Positions 54,870 through 63,390 of a stretch of DNA of 64,000 bases are shown here, one piece after another. Made by a program: the position numbers and the translations under genes. The DNA is taken from NCBI GenBank assembly GCA_035295745.1, contig DATGIL010000078.1, forward strand, positions 1 to 64,000, written 5' to 3'. Position 1 is the first letter of the stretch. Every line of letters starts with the position of its first letter. Below the pieces are notes generated by a model. That model did not search any database. It was not told where the DNA came from and saw only the letters and a list, made by a program, of their open reading frames with translations. This DNA is from JAIQFL01 sp035295745. Lineage in GTDB: Bacteria > Acidobacteriota > Terriglobia > Bryobacterales > Bryobacteraceae.

Positions 54870-55817
54870 TTGTCAAAAATCATCACTCACAACCATAACC
54901 GCGACGGCATTGACCGTCGCGGATTCCTGGAGTGCATGGCGTGGGCCGGCACCGGGGTACTGTGGACCATCGGCAGTGGCCTCCCAACCTCACAGGCATT
55001 CGCCCAGAACATGAAGAACACTGCCAAGGGATCGCTCCACTTCGTGCAAATCAGCGACAGTCACATGGGCTTCAACAAGCCCGCCAATCCCGATGTGACC
55101 GCCACCTTGCAAGCCACCATCGACAAGATCAATGGGCTTGCGCAGCAGCCCGACTTCATCATCCACACCGGAGATTTGAGCCACGGTTCGAAGGCCGCCG
55201 AGTTCGACACCCTCGATCAGGTGCTTATGAGCGCGCGCCAGAAGCAGGTCTACTTCGTGCCCGGCGAACACGATACCTCTGTCGACGATGGCAAGCTGTA
55301 TATGGAGCGATACGGAAAGAACGCCAAGGGAAACGGCTGGTATAGCTTCAACCACAAGGATGTGCACTTCGTTGGACTCTCCAACGTCGCCGTGATCGAG
55401 GGACTTGGCAAACTGGGCCCCGAACAGATCAAATGGCTCGAGGCCGATCTCAAAGGCCAGCCCGCCAGCCGTCCGGTAGTCGTCTTCGCCCACATCCCTC
55501 TGTGGTCGGTCTATCCGGAATGGGGATGGGGAACCGAAGACAGCGCCCAGGCGCTTGCCCTGCTGAAGAGGTTCGGGTCGGTCACGGTATTAAATGGGCA
55601 CATCCACCAGGTGATGCAGAAGGTGGAAGGAGCTGTCACGTTCCACACCGCGATGTCCACTGCCTTTCCGCAACCCGCACCTGGCACCGCCAAAGCGCCC
55701 GGACCGATGAAGGTGGCGGATGACAAGCTCCGCACAGTCCTCGGCATAACCGAGGTGAACTCGGTCATGAACCAGCACAGCCTCGCCGTGGTTGATTCCA
55801 CCTTGGAGAAAGCGTAG
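54870..55817 (+). CDS. Tat-exported metallophosphoesterase
   Basis: I choose the TTG at 54870 because GAGGAGA lies a few bases upstream; the ATG at 54834 has no such site and would place 12 extra residues before the leader. The 315-residue product has a twin-arginine leader (DRRGFLECMAWAGTGVLW) and a calcineurin-like phosphoesterase domain with all metal motifs: ISDSHMG, TGDLSH, GEHD (for the usual GNHD), FAHIPLW and NGHIHQ. The substrate is unknown. The cytochrome c gene follows after two bases, so the two are coupled. Confidence 0.85.
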   Translation: MSKIITHNHNRDGIDRRGFLECMAWAGTGVLWTIGSGLPTSQAFAQNMKNTAKGSLHFVQISDSHMGFNKPANPDVTATLQATIDKINGLAQQPDFIIHTGDLSHGSKAAEFDTLDQVLMSARQKQVYFVPGEHDTSVDDGKLYMERYGKNAKGNGWYSFNHKDVHFVGLSNVAVIEGLGKLGPEQIKWLEADLKGQPASRPVVVFAHIPLWSVYPEWGWGTEDSAQALALLKRFGSVTVLNGHIHQVMQKVEGAVTFHTAMSTAFPQPAPGTAKAPGPMKVADDKLRTVLGITEVNSVMNQHSLAVVDSTLEKA

Positions 55818-55819
55818 TC

Positions 55820-56206
55820 ATGGCCGCGCATCAGTTGGCCAAATTGGCCGGACTTGCATTCACGGGACTGGCCGCAATCACCGTCGCGTCGAGCCTGTCG
55901 CCGATGAATGCGCAGGGCAAGGCAGACGGCAAAGCGCTCTTCGACAAGCGCTGCGGTGGCTGCCACGCCTTGGACCGCGACAAAGAGGGTCCTCGCTTGG
56001 GCAAAGTGTACGGACGGATGGCCGGATCGATCGACTCCTTTCAATACTCCGATGCGCTCAAAAAGTCGAATGTGAAATGGACTGATCAGACGCTAGACCA
56101 GTGGCTCACCGATACAGAAAAACTCGTGCCCAACAACGACATGACGTTCCACGTCGAAAGCGCAGACGAGCGCAGCGCCATCATCGCGTTTCTGAAAAAG
56201 AACTAG
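55820..56206 (+). CDS. Class I cytochrome c
   Basis: The 128-residue protein has a hydrophobic leader (LAGLAFTGLAAITVASSL), one heme site C45-G-G-C48-H49, GPRLGKVYGRMAG after it, a W in the C-terminal helix region and M108 (NNDMTF) as the probable sixth ligand. It is a small periplasmic electron carrier of the mitochondrial type. It would be matured by the Ccm system at 34.9-41.7 kb. It is translated right after the metallophosphoesterase gene. Confidence 0.9.
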   Translation: MAAHQLAKLAGLAFTGLAAITVASSLSPMNAQGKADGKALFDKRCGGCHALDRDKEGPRLGKVYGRMAGSIDSFQYSDALKKSNVKWTDQTLDQWLTDTEKLVPNNDMTFHVESADERSAIIAFLKKN

Positions 56207-56213
56207 TTCGGAC

Positions 56214-56274
56214 GTGGCGCAAACACTCGTGTTTGCCGCGCCGAGACTCATCTCTCGGAGCTTTTCGGGAGTCC
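56214..56274. repeat. Dispersed palindromic repeat, copy 2
   Basis: GCAAACAC-TC-GTGTTTGC forms an 8-bp stem, and CCGAGA...TCTCGG follows as a second small inverted repeat, then CTTTTCGGGAGTCC. The copy starts eight bases after the cytochrome c stop and may end that transcript. It matches copy 1 at 54700 over about 57 bp with small gaps. Confidence 0.7.
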
Positions 56275-56283
56275 TGAGGAAAG

Positions 56284-56304
56284 GGGCAGATCGCCGATCT
56301 GCCC
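56284..56304. terminator. 21-bp perfect palindrome after the cytochrome c gene
   Basis: GGGCAGATCG-C-CGATCTGCCC pairs over 10 bp around a single base and is followed by TTAAG. It lies between the dispersed repeat and the amidohydrolase gene, 61 bp before that start. It could be a terminator or an operator. Confidence 0.45.
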
Positions 56305-56364
56305 TTAAGCTCCCCCGCCTTATTCTTCCTCCCCGTTGATATCCTGGTAAGTCCAAGGACAACC

Positions 56365-58062
56365 ATGCGTATCCTCGTCTTCTTCGCCGCGACTGCGGCC
56401 TTCGCCCAGCCCGCCGACCTCGTCCTCCGCAATGGCAAGATCGTCACAATGAATTCCGCCGCCCCTGCGGCCGAGGCCCTCGCGGTGCGCGGTGACAAGA
56501 TCTCCGCTCTCGGCACCAATCGCGACGCCGAGCGATGGATTGGCCCCCAAACCAAAGTCATCGACCTCCACGGCATGCTCGCCATCCCTGGATTCATCGA
56601 AGGCCACGGTCACTTCACCGGTGTCGGCGAATTTCGCATGGGCCTCGATCTCCGCGAGGCGCGCACCTGGGACGACATCGTCGCGCAAGTCGCCCGCGCC
56701 GCAAAACAGGCCAAGCCCGGCGAGTGGATCGTCGGACGCGGATGGCACCAGTCGAAATGGGACCACGCCCCTGATCCGAACGTCGAAGGCTTTCCCCTCC
56801 ATGGCTCGCTTGACAAAGTCTCGCCTAATAATCCCGTGCTGCTGACCCACGCCAGCGGCCACGCCGCATTCGTTAACGGCAAAGCCATGGAAGCCGCGGG
56901 CGTCACGCGCGACACCAAAGATCCTCAGGGCGGCGAGATCCTGAAGGACAGATCCGGCAATCCTACGGGCCTGCTCCGCGAGCGTGCCCAGCAACTCGCC
57001 GTCGCCGCTCACACCAATTGGGAGGCCAAGCGTACTGTTGAAGAGCGCGCCGCTACCCGCCGTAAAGCTATCGACCTCGCCATCGACGAATCGCTCTCCA
57101 AAGGCATCACTACCTTCGAAGATGCCGGCTCGCCCTTCACTACCGTCGACACCCTCAAGCGCATGGCCGACAGCCACGAACTGCGCATGCGCATCTGGAT
57201 GATGCTCCGCATGCCCAACGAGGAACTCGCGCCGAAGCTCGATCAATACCGCATCATCGGCGCAGGCGGCAACTTCTTCACGGTCCGCGCCATCAAACGC
57301 CAGATCGACGGCGCCCTCGGTTCGCGCGGCGCCTGGCTGCTCGAACCCTACACCGACAAACCCGATAGCAGCGGCCTCAACACTGAGGATCCCGCAGACA
57401 TTCGCCGGACTGCGGAGCTCGCGATCCAGCATGGCTATCAGCTCTGCGTGCACGCCATCGGCGACCGTGCCAATCGCGAAGTCCTCGACATCTACGAGCA
57501 GACCTTCCGGGCGCACCCAGAGCAGAAGGAGTTGCGCTGGCGCATCGAACACGCGCAGCACCTCAACGCCGCCGACATTCCGCGCTTCGGCAAGATGGGC
57601 GTCATCGCTGAAATGCAAGGTGTGCACTGCACCTCCGACGCACCGTATGTGCTCCTGCGCCTCGGTTCCAAACGCGCCGAAGAAGGCGCCTACGTCTGGC
57701 AGAAGCTCATGAAGTCCGGGGCCATCGTCGGCAACGGTACCGATGCGCCGGTGGAAGACGTCAGCCCGCTCGCATCGTTTTACGCTTCCGTCAGCCGCAA
57801 GCTCAAAGACGGCACGGTCTTCTACCCCGATCAGCGCATGAGCCGCGAAGAGGCGCTGCGCTCCTACACCTGGAACAACGCCTACGCCGCATTCGAAGAG
57901 AAACTGAAGGGCTCGCTCGAAGCCGGCAAGCTGGCCGATATCACCGTGCTCTCCCGTGACATCATGACCGTTCCGGAAGATCAGATTCTTTCTACGGATG
58001 TCGTGTATACCATCGTCGGCGGCAAAGTAGCCTTCGAGCAGCGTGCGCATGCTCGCCCCTGA
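56365..58062 (+). CDS. Exported amidohydrolase, YtcJ-like (amidohydro_3) family
   Basis: The 565-residue product has a short leader (MRILVFFAATAAFAQ) and a composite-fold amidohydrolase: DLVLRNGKIVTMN, the metal motif IPGFIEGHGHFTG (H-x-H), a long insert with WIVGRGWHQSKW, LCVHAIGDRANREVLD, RIEHAQHL and GTDAPVEDVSPLASF, then the C-terminal ADITVLSRDI strand. The family hydrolyses amides and related bonds; the substrate is unknown. Export is unusual for an amidohydrolase but common in Acidobacteriota. A long open frame on the opposite strand is its shadow. Confidence 0.88.
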   Translation: MRILVFFAATAAFAQPADLVLRNGKIVTMNSAAPAAEALAVRGDKISALGTNRDAERWIGPQTKVIDLHGMLAIPGFIEGHGHFTGVGEFRMGLDLREARTWDDIVAQVARAAKQAKPGEWIVGRGWHQSKWDHAPDPNVEGFPLHGSLDKVSPNNPVLLTHASGHAAFVNGKAMEAAGVTRDTKDPQGGEILKDRSGNPTGLLRERAQQLAVAAHTNWEAKRTVEERAATRRKAIDLAIDESLSKGITTFEDAGSPFTTVDTLKRMADSHELRMRIWMMLRMPNEELAPKLDQYRIIGAGGNFFTVRAIKRQIDGALGSRGAWLLEPYTDKPDSSGLNTEDPADIRRTAELAIQHGYQLCVHAIGDRANREVLDIYEQTFRAHPEQKELRWRIEHAQHLNAADIPRFGKMGVIAEMQGVHCTSDAPYVLLRLGSKRAEEGAYVWQKLMKSGAIVGNGTDAPVEDVSPLASFYASVSRKLKDGTVFYPDQRMSREEALRSYTWNNAYAAFEEKLKGSLEAGKLADITVLSRDIMTVPEDQILSTDVVYTIVGGKVAFEQRAHARP

Positions 58063-58184
58063 CGGCTGCCCGGCTTCGGTTACGAAGTGATTTCAGAGTG
58101 CACGTTCCCGGTTAACCAGTTGCTCCCGATACCCGCCTCCTGATATCCTTTGTATTAACGATCCCTCAACCTTCAGGAGAAATC

Positions 58185-59192
58185 ATGGCTGTGAAAGTTG
58201 GTATCAACGGCTTCGGCCGCATTGGCCGGAATGTCGTTCGCGCCGGTCTGCATCGCGACGACATCGAGTTCGTGGCGGTAAACGATCTTACCGATACGAA
58301 GACTCTCGCCCATTTGTTGAAGTACGATTCCGTGCTCGGCATGCTGCACGAAGATGTCGTCTCGGACGCCGATTCCATTACGGTTGCCGGCAAGAAGATG
58401 AAGGTGTTCGCCACCAAGGATCCCGCCCAGCTCGACTGGCAGTCGGTCGGGGCCGAAGTCGTGATCGAATCCACCGGCTTCTTCACCGATGCGAAGGATG
58501 CCTCCAAGCATCTTCGCGGCTCAGTCAAGAAGGTCATCATCTCGGCGCCGGCGAAGAACGAGGACATCACCATCGTGTTGGGTGTCAACGACGGCATGTA
58601 CGATCCCGCCCGCCACAACATCATCTCGAATGCGTCCTGCACCACCAATTGTCTGGCCCCCGTCGTGAAGGTCCTCCACGACAAGTTCGGTATCGAAAAA
58701 GGATCGATGACCACGATCCACAGCTACACTAACGACCAGAAGGTTCTCGATTTCCCGCATAAGGACCTGCGTCGCGCCCGCGCCGCCGCGCTCAACATGA
58801 TCCCCACCACCACCGGTGCCGCCAAGGCGATCGGTCTCGTGATGCCGCAGTTGAAGGGCAAGCTCGATGGCTACTCCATGCGCGTCCCCACTCCCGATGT
58901 CTCGGTCGTGGATCTCGTCGCGGTGCTCAGCAAGCCCGCCACCAGCGCGGAGGTGAACGCCGCTCTCAAGGCCGCGGCCGAGGGCGAACTCAAAGGCATC
59001 CTGGCCTACACGGAAGATCCCGTGGTGTCGACCGACATGCTCCACAACTCCAACAGCTCGATCGTCGACTCGTTGCTTACCAAGGTACTCGACGGCAATC
59101 TGTTGAAGGTGGTCGCCTGGTACGACAACGAGTGGGGCTATTCCTGCCGCGTGGTCGATCTGGTGAAGTTCCTCGTGGACAAGGGTCTGTAA
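58185..59192 (+). CDS. gap: Glyceraldehyde-3-phosphate dehydrogenase, type I
   Basis: The 335-residue enzyme has the Rossmann start VGINGFGRIGRNVVRA, D34 for NAD preference, catalytic C152 in SNASCTTNCLAP, H179 (TTIHSYTNDQ) and the closing WYDNEWGYSCRVVDL. It oxidises and phosphorylates glyceraldehyde 3-phosphate in glycolysis and works in reverse in gluconeogenesis. The ATG follows TTCAGGAGAAATC, a strong ribosome site. No other glycolytic gene is adjacent; it converges on the DUF58 gene with seven bases between stops. Confidence 0.97.
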   Translation: MAVKVGINGFGRIGRNVVRAGLHRDDIEFVAVNDLTDTKTLAHLLKYDSVLGMLHEDVVSDADSITVAGKKMKVFATKDPAQLDWQSVGAEVVIESTGFFTDAKDASKHLRGSVKKVIISAPAKNEDITIVLGVNDGMYDPARHNIISNASCTTNCLAPVVKVLHDKFGIEKGSMTTIHSYTNDQKVLDFPHKDLRRARAAALNMIPTTTGAAKAIGLVMPQLKGKLDGYSMRVPTPDVSVVDLVAVLSKPATSAEVNAALKAAAEGELKGILAYTEDPVVSTDMLHNSNSSIVDSLLTKVLDGNLLKVVAWYDNEWGYSCRVVDLVKFLVDKGL

Positions 59193-59199
59193 TTCGCAC

Positions 59200-60297
59200 T
59201 CAATTCGACTGATCCGCATCGGGCACCGGAAGCACATCCGGTGCCAACACTCTGGCATCCGCCCATCCCGCGTCGTGGAACAAGCGTGGCGATGGGGTGA
59301 AGACAATCTTGTAGCTGGTCTCCTCGATTGGCGGCTCCGGTCCATTCCCTGTCTGCGGGTAGACCAGCGCCAGGTATCGCAGAATCGCGTAGATGTCGCC
59401 TTCTTCCGGTTGGCGGAAATCGAAGCCCTGCGATCGGAAACAGATCGACGCGCCCTGGCTCGACAACCGCCACGCCAGGAATGCGCAGCAATTCACCGCG
59501 TGCTCGAACCAAGCATCCAGATGCGGCGGAATGTCCCGATCCAGAAAAACTTCCACCGTCTGCTCCTGTTCGCGCGCAAACTCCCGGACTTGCAGACTGC
59601 CCACGTGCGCCGACGCTTTCCAATCCACATGGCGCGAGCTTTCGAACGCCTCGTACGGGCGGATCCGGTAAAAGTCCTTACCCAGCCCGCGGTAATGCGT
59701 TTCGATCTCCCCCGAGATCCCCATCAGTAGGTCTTCGAATCCCGGATGAGCGTCGATCGAAGGATAGATCGTCATTTCGCGCCGCAGCGTCACGCGCGCG
59801 GTCTTCTCCAGAAATCCGAAGGGAAACGAAGTTGAGAACGCGAAGCTGTTCTGCCGATAGGCGCCTCGCCTCGGAAATCGCACCTCCACGATCTCTTCCA
59901 GCACCGCTCCCGCCGCGATCAGGGGAAAATACACGCCCGATTTCAGAGTGGGGCTGGTGGGCTCCGCAATCCCCTCCGTGCGGATCGAAAACGACGGCAT
60001 CAGCCATTTCTGATTCCGCACCAGCAGCTTCCCCGGAACCTGACGCCCCGCGGCCACGTGCTCCGGCACGCGAAAGTCGAGCTCCAGTCCGGCCAGGCAC
60101 AGCCGGCTGACCAGCCCCGAAACCAGCAGTGTCGCCAGCATCGTGGCCACAATCAGAAACAGAAGGTTGTTCGCGGAGATCACGGCTGCCAGTCCCACGA
60201 TCAGGATGGCCATCGTAAACAGTAGTCCGCCGCGCGTCACCTTATATCGGATCCGGCCCGCCAACAGACTCTGGAGCTGCTCCCAGTACTTACGCAT
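59200..60297 (-). CDS. DUF58 domain membrane protein
   Basis: From the ATG at 60297, with GGAAG upstream, the product has 365 residues. Two membrane helices lie close together near the N-terminus (FTMAILIVGLAAVIS and LLFLIVATMLATLLVSGL), followed by a cytoplasmic domain with the DUF58 core YRIRPYEAFESSRHVDWKAS and FAREQEQTVEVFLDRD. DUF58 proteins are typically encoded with MoxR ATPases and VWA proteins; neither is here. Function is unknown, with suggested roles in assembly of periplasmic complexes. Confidence 0.85.
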   Translation of the reverse strand: MRKYWEQLQSLLAGRIRYKVTRGGLLFTMAILIVGLAAVISANNLLFLIVATMLATLLVSGLVSRLCLAGLELDFRVPEHVAAGRQVPGKLLVRNQKWLMPSFSIRTEGIAEPTSPTLKSGVYFPLIAAGAVLEEIVEVRFPRRGAYRQNSFAFSTSFPFGFLEKTARVTLRREMTIYPSIDAHPGFEDLLMGISGEIETHYRGLGKDFYRIRPYEAFESSRHVDWKASAHVGSLQVREFAREQEQTVEVFLDRDIPPHLDAWFEHAVNCCAFLAWRLSSQGASICFRSQGFDFRQPEEGDIYAILRYLALVYPQTGNGPEPPIEETSYKIVFTPSPRLFHDAGWADARVLAPDVLPVPDADQSN

Positions 60298-60406
60298 CTT
60301 CCGTCTTGATTGTACTCTTTCGACGGAGACGCGCCGGAGCTTGAGACTCAGCCGTAATCCTGTTACGTTGATGTTTCGAATCGGACTCTGCAGTCTGAAT
60401 GCCAAA

Positions 60407-61219
60407 ATGTACAATTACGACGCCGCTCTCAAAACACTACTTACCGAATCCGGCGCGGCCACGGTTCGGGCCGTCTCCGGACTGACCATTCAGCGATGGC
60501 ACAACGTCGAGCTGACGGTGAAGCAGTGCCGCGTGGATCTATTAGGCGAGACAAATCGCAAACGCCTCTTGCACATCGAATTGCAGAGCCGTAATGACGC
60601 GGCGATCGCGCGGCGGATGTACCAATATGGGGGAGCCATCTGGGCAAAGCACGGGCGCTATCCCAAGCAGGTATTGCTGTATGTTGGCAGGGACCGCATG
60701 CGCATGCCCACCGGTCACGCGGCCAACGAGGATTTCACCTATCGGTATGCTGCCGTGGACATTCGGGATCTGGATGAAAAGCAGCTGATGGAGAGCGGTG
60801 GGATCGGGGATAATGTATTAGCGTTGCTCGCCGGTTCCCGCAATGAGCGCAAGACGGTGCGGGAGATTCTGGAACGAATCGCCGGTATGGACGAATCGAA
60901 AAGAGAGTCCACGCTGGAGCAGTTGACCGTGCTGGCGGGATTACGGCACTTGGTGCCGCTGGTGCAGGAAGAAGCGAATCGCATGCCGATTACGGAAAAC
61001 ATACTGGATCATGAGCTCATTGGGCCTGCCTACAAGAAGGGCCGGCGTGTCGGGCGCAAAGAGGGTGAGTTAGCCATGCTGCGGCGGCTGATCGAAAAGC
61101 GCTTCGGCGCGGTGCCGCCTTCGCTGGAGGAGCGACTGGAGAGTGCCTCCCGCGCTAAATTGGAAGAGATCGGCCTTCGCGTCCTCGATGCACAATCTGC
61201 GGAAGACTTGGTGAAGTAG
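60407..61219 (+). CDS. Rpn/PD-(D/E)XK nuclease family protein with DUF4351 tail
   Basis: The 270-residue protein (ATG at 60407, MYNYDAALKTLL) has a restriction-nuclease-like core with D-L-L-G-E and HIELQS (the E-x-Q variant of E-x-K), then Y-Q-Y-x-G and W-x-K-x-x-R-Y-P-x-Q-V, features of the recombination-promoting nuclease/transposase-like Rpn family. The C-terminal 50 residues (LIEKRFGAVPPSLEERLES) match DUF4351. Such genes are often called transposases, but no terminal repeats are visible and Rpn proteins are thought to act as DNA endonucleases. It is divergent from the DUF58 gene. Confidence 0.8.
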   Translation: MYNYDAALKTLLTESGAATVRAVSGLTIQRWHNVELTVKQCRVDLLGETNRKRLLHIELQSRNDAAIARRMYQYGGAIWAKHGRYPKQVLLYVGRDRMRMPTGHAANEDFTYRYAAVDIRDLDEKQLMESGGIGDNVLALLAGSRNERKTVREILERIAGMDESKRESTLEQLTVLAGLRHLVPLVQEEANRMPITENILDHELIGPAYKKGRRVGRKEGELAMLRRLIEKRFGAVPPSLEERLESASRAKLEEIGLRVLDAQSAEDLVK

Positions 61220-61239
61220 GCAGGCGAATCAAAGGGACA

Positions 61240-61261
61240 GGGCAAGTCGGAAGACCTGCCC
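61240..61261. terminator. Hairpin between convergent genes
   Basis: GGGCAAGTC-GGAA-GACCTGCCC pairs at 8 of 9 positions with a GGAA tetraloop. It lies in the 59-bp gap between the nuclease gene and the oppositely oriented methyltransferase gene and could end both transcripts. There is no T-run. Confidence 0.55.
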
Positions 61262-61278
61262 ACACGAGTGCAGGCACG

Positions 61279-61830
61279 TTAACCCAGCATTTTCCAAGCC
61301 AGAAACAGCATCCCAGTTATAAAACCCACACCAGCTTGGTATTCTTTGTTGATCAGATACAAGGAAACTCGAAAAGGATTCGAGTTTTTTTGAGGAAATG
61401 GAGTTAACCGCGGAAAAAGTGCGGGAACCTGATCGGCATAGGCGGCATATTCGGGAAAAAGACGGCGCAGATGCTGCTCCTCGAGCTGTATCACGGGCAG
61501 ATACACGAACAGAAAGACTGCTCCAAACAGGATCCCCAGCCCGATGCTGCGGCTTGCGACCACCAGTCCCGCCGCCACCAGCAGCGTGCCCAGGTAGAGC
61601 GGATTCCGCGCGTAAGCGTAAGGACCTCCCGTCGCGAGCTGCCGGTTCTTCGCGAGCGAACCGGCGGCCCATGCACGCAGCCCCAAGCCTAAAAGGGAAA
61701 TCGGCAATCCCCACGCCAGCGAGTGCGGCGTGGGATGCGAGAACACCGCAAATACCAGCACGATCAGAAAGCCGCTCGGCACGCGGAGCTTCGCCACTAC
61801 ATCGGCATACCCTTTCGGAAAGACCACCAT
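61279..61830 (-). CDS. Isoprenylcysteine carboxyl methyltransferase family protein
   Basis: The 183-residue membrane protein has about four helices and the ICMT/PEMT signature region GGPYAYARNPLYLGTLLVAAG with a later EEQHLRRLFPEYAAYADQVP motif. Bacterial members methylate lipids or small molecules; the substrate is unknown. The ATG at 61830 shares its A with the TGA of the upstream glycosyltransferase gene, so the two are translationally coupled, which hints at a lipid-sugar context. Confidence 0.82.
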   Translation of the reverse strand: MVVFPKGYADVVAKLRVPSGFLIVLVFAVFSHPTPHSLAWGLPISLLGLGLRAWAAGSLAKNRQLATGGPYAYARNPLYLGTLLVAAGLVVASRSIGLGILFGAVFLFVYLPVIQLEEQHLRRLFPEYAAYADQVPALFPRLTPFPQKNSNPFRVSLYLINKEYQAGVGFITGMLFLAWKMLG

Positions 61831-62822
61831 CAGACCAGACACCCGGCTCGACGCCGCCGTTCGTTCAGCACAGGGCGCAAAACCTCGAACACCGCGTCCG
61901 GCGTGATCTGCCGCATGCTCTCGTCGACTATCTTCCCGCGCTTGTAACTAGTCGACGCCGCTGGCGCGCGAAGTACCCGTAGCGAATCGCCGTAAGGGCC
62001 ATTGCGCGACGGATCTGTAGGACCAAAGATGGCGGCTCCCGGTTTACCCAGCGCCGCCGCCAGGTGCAGAGGCCCGCTATCCACCCCGACCACCGCCACA
62101 GCGCATCGCGTCGCATGAATCAGTCCTGGTAGTCCGGAAGCATGTGCGCGCGCACTCGCCGCCTGCGGGAACGAGGCTCCCGGTGGCCCGTTCAGAACTA
62201 GCGGAATTCCTGACTCGCGCCTGAGCCGGTCCGCCAGCATGCCGTAGAACTCGATCGGCCACTGCTTCGACCGCCAGCCGGCAAGAGGGCATGCCAACAC
62301 GAAATCGCCTTCGGGCAGTTCGCCCTCCGGGACCCCAGCCGGGATTGGAAACACCCGCAGCACGTTGCAGGCACCAGCCGCCGCGGCCAGGTCGAGATTG
62401 CGATCCACCACATGCGTCGAACGGCTCACCGTCTTGCTCGAATAGAAGAGTGCCGCCGCCCGCTCCCGCACCTGCGACTCGTGAAAACCGAAGATCTGAT
62501 CGGCGCGTGCAACCGTGGCGGCGAGGGCCGATTTCATCAGCCCCTGAAAATCGATCGCGATATCGTACTCTTCCGCGCGCAGCGAACGCGCGCTCCGCCA
62601 GAGCCCTCCCGGACTGCGCCGGTCGACCAACACGACGCGATCGACGAACGGGTTGTCCGCCAGAAGCGCAGCCCATTGTGGTTCCAACGTCCAGGTGATC
62701 CGTGAGTTTGGGAAACTATGCCGCAAGGACGCGACCGCGGGCAGGGTGTGGAGGATGTCTCCCATGGCACCGAGCCTGATGACCAGGATCCGGGTGCGGG
62801 CGGGTGGGCCTGCGACCGCCAT
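61830..62822 (-). CDS. Glycosyltransferase family 9 (heptosyltransferase-like)
   Basis: The 330-residue protein has the WaaC/WaaF layout: RILVIRLGAMGDILHTLPAV at the start, YDIAIDFQGLMKSAL, CPLAGWRSKQWPIEFY in the nucleotide-sugar domain and GVDSGPLHLAAALGKPGAAIFGPTDP near the end. It probably adds a heptose or related sugar to a lipopolysaccharide core. The Asp in the GAMGD loop and the D-S-G-P-L-H motif needed for catalysis and sugar binding are present. It is followed by the ICMT-like gene by overlap. Confidence 0.87.
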   Translation of the reverse strand: MAVAGPPARTRILVIRLGAMGDILHTLPAVASLRHSFPNSRITWTLEPQWAALLADNPFVDRVVLVDRRSPGGLWRSARSLRAEEYDIAIDFQGLMKSALAATVARADQIFGFHESQVRERAAALFYSSKTVSRSTHVVDRNLDLAAAAGACNVLRVFPIPAGVPEGELPEGDFVLACPLAGWRSKQWPIEFYGMLADRLRRESGIPLVLNGPPGASFPQAASARAHASGLPGLIHATRCAVAVVGVDSGPLHLAAALGKPGAAIFGPTDPSRNGPYGDSLRVLRAPAASTSYKRGKIVDESMRQITPDAVFEVLRPVLNERRRRAGCLV

Positions 62823-62907
62823 GCTCGTCAGCCGACCGGCTCCTGTGCGGAGGCCGTCCTACCAGATAAGTCTATGCAAACCAACATGTTCCTTTAGGTA
62901 GTCTAAC

Positions 62908-63390
62908 ATGTGCTACGCAGCAGGCTCCAGCGTAGTACTCTATACAACTATGGTCGCCGTTCAGGCTAATTGGAGCCGTATAGTTCACGAACTGGCGCTG
63001 CCGGCGTTGCCAGAGGCTGGTCTCTGGACAGCGGCCATCGAGTTCATCGCCGGGCCGCGCAAATACAAGATCGCGGCCGCTGGCCAATGGGAACTGGAGG
63101 AAGGCCGCGACTACGGACCCGATGGCGCCTGCTTCGGTGGGGACATCGTCGACAAGTGTCTGAACGCCAATGCGCCGCGCGGTTGCCTCATCGGGAAAAT
63201 CGGTGGTGGCACGGCCGATCGCACCGGCTACATCTTCCCCGTGGGGCACCTCACCGTCATCGAGGTTCCCGAAACACCAGTAGCCGCAGGACCGGGACGC
63301 GGCACCCTGTTTCTCACCATGAATGACGAGCCCGCCCGCTTCCCGAACCATCGCGGCGAGTTGCGCATCAACATCTGGGAGGCGCCCTGA
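62908..63390 (+). CDS. PA-IL/LecA-like carbohydrate-binding domain protein
   Basis: The product has up to 160 residues; the start is either the ATG at 62908 or the one at 62950 (MVAVQANWSRIVHELALPAL). The body matches the PA-I lectin-like beta-sandwich: YKIAAAGQW, YGPDGACFGGD, NAPRGCLIGKIGGG, YIFPVGHLTVIEVP and GTLFLTMNDEPARFPNHRGEL. The calcium- and sugar-binding Y...D and ND...N positions appear preserved, so it may bind galactosides or other sugars. No signal peptide is visible. It overlaps the next gene by four bases. Confidence 0.7.
   Translation: MCYAAGSSVVLYTTMVAVQANWSRIVHELALPALPEAGLWTAAIEFIAGPRKYKIAAAGQWELEEGRDYGPDGACFGGDIVDKCLNANAPRGCLIGKIGGGTADRTGYIFPVGHLTVIEVPETPVAAGPGRGTLFLTMNDEPARFPNHRGELRINIWEAP

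Noticed and set aside
56320..58050. 576-residue minus-strand open frame
   Set aside because: It is the antisense shadow of the amidohydrolase gene, whose plus-strand product carries all family motifs.
60407..61219. Insertion sequence with transposase
   Set aside because: Rpn-type proteins are often labelled transposases, but no terminal inverted repeats or target duplication are visible around this gene.
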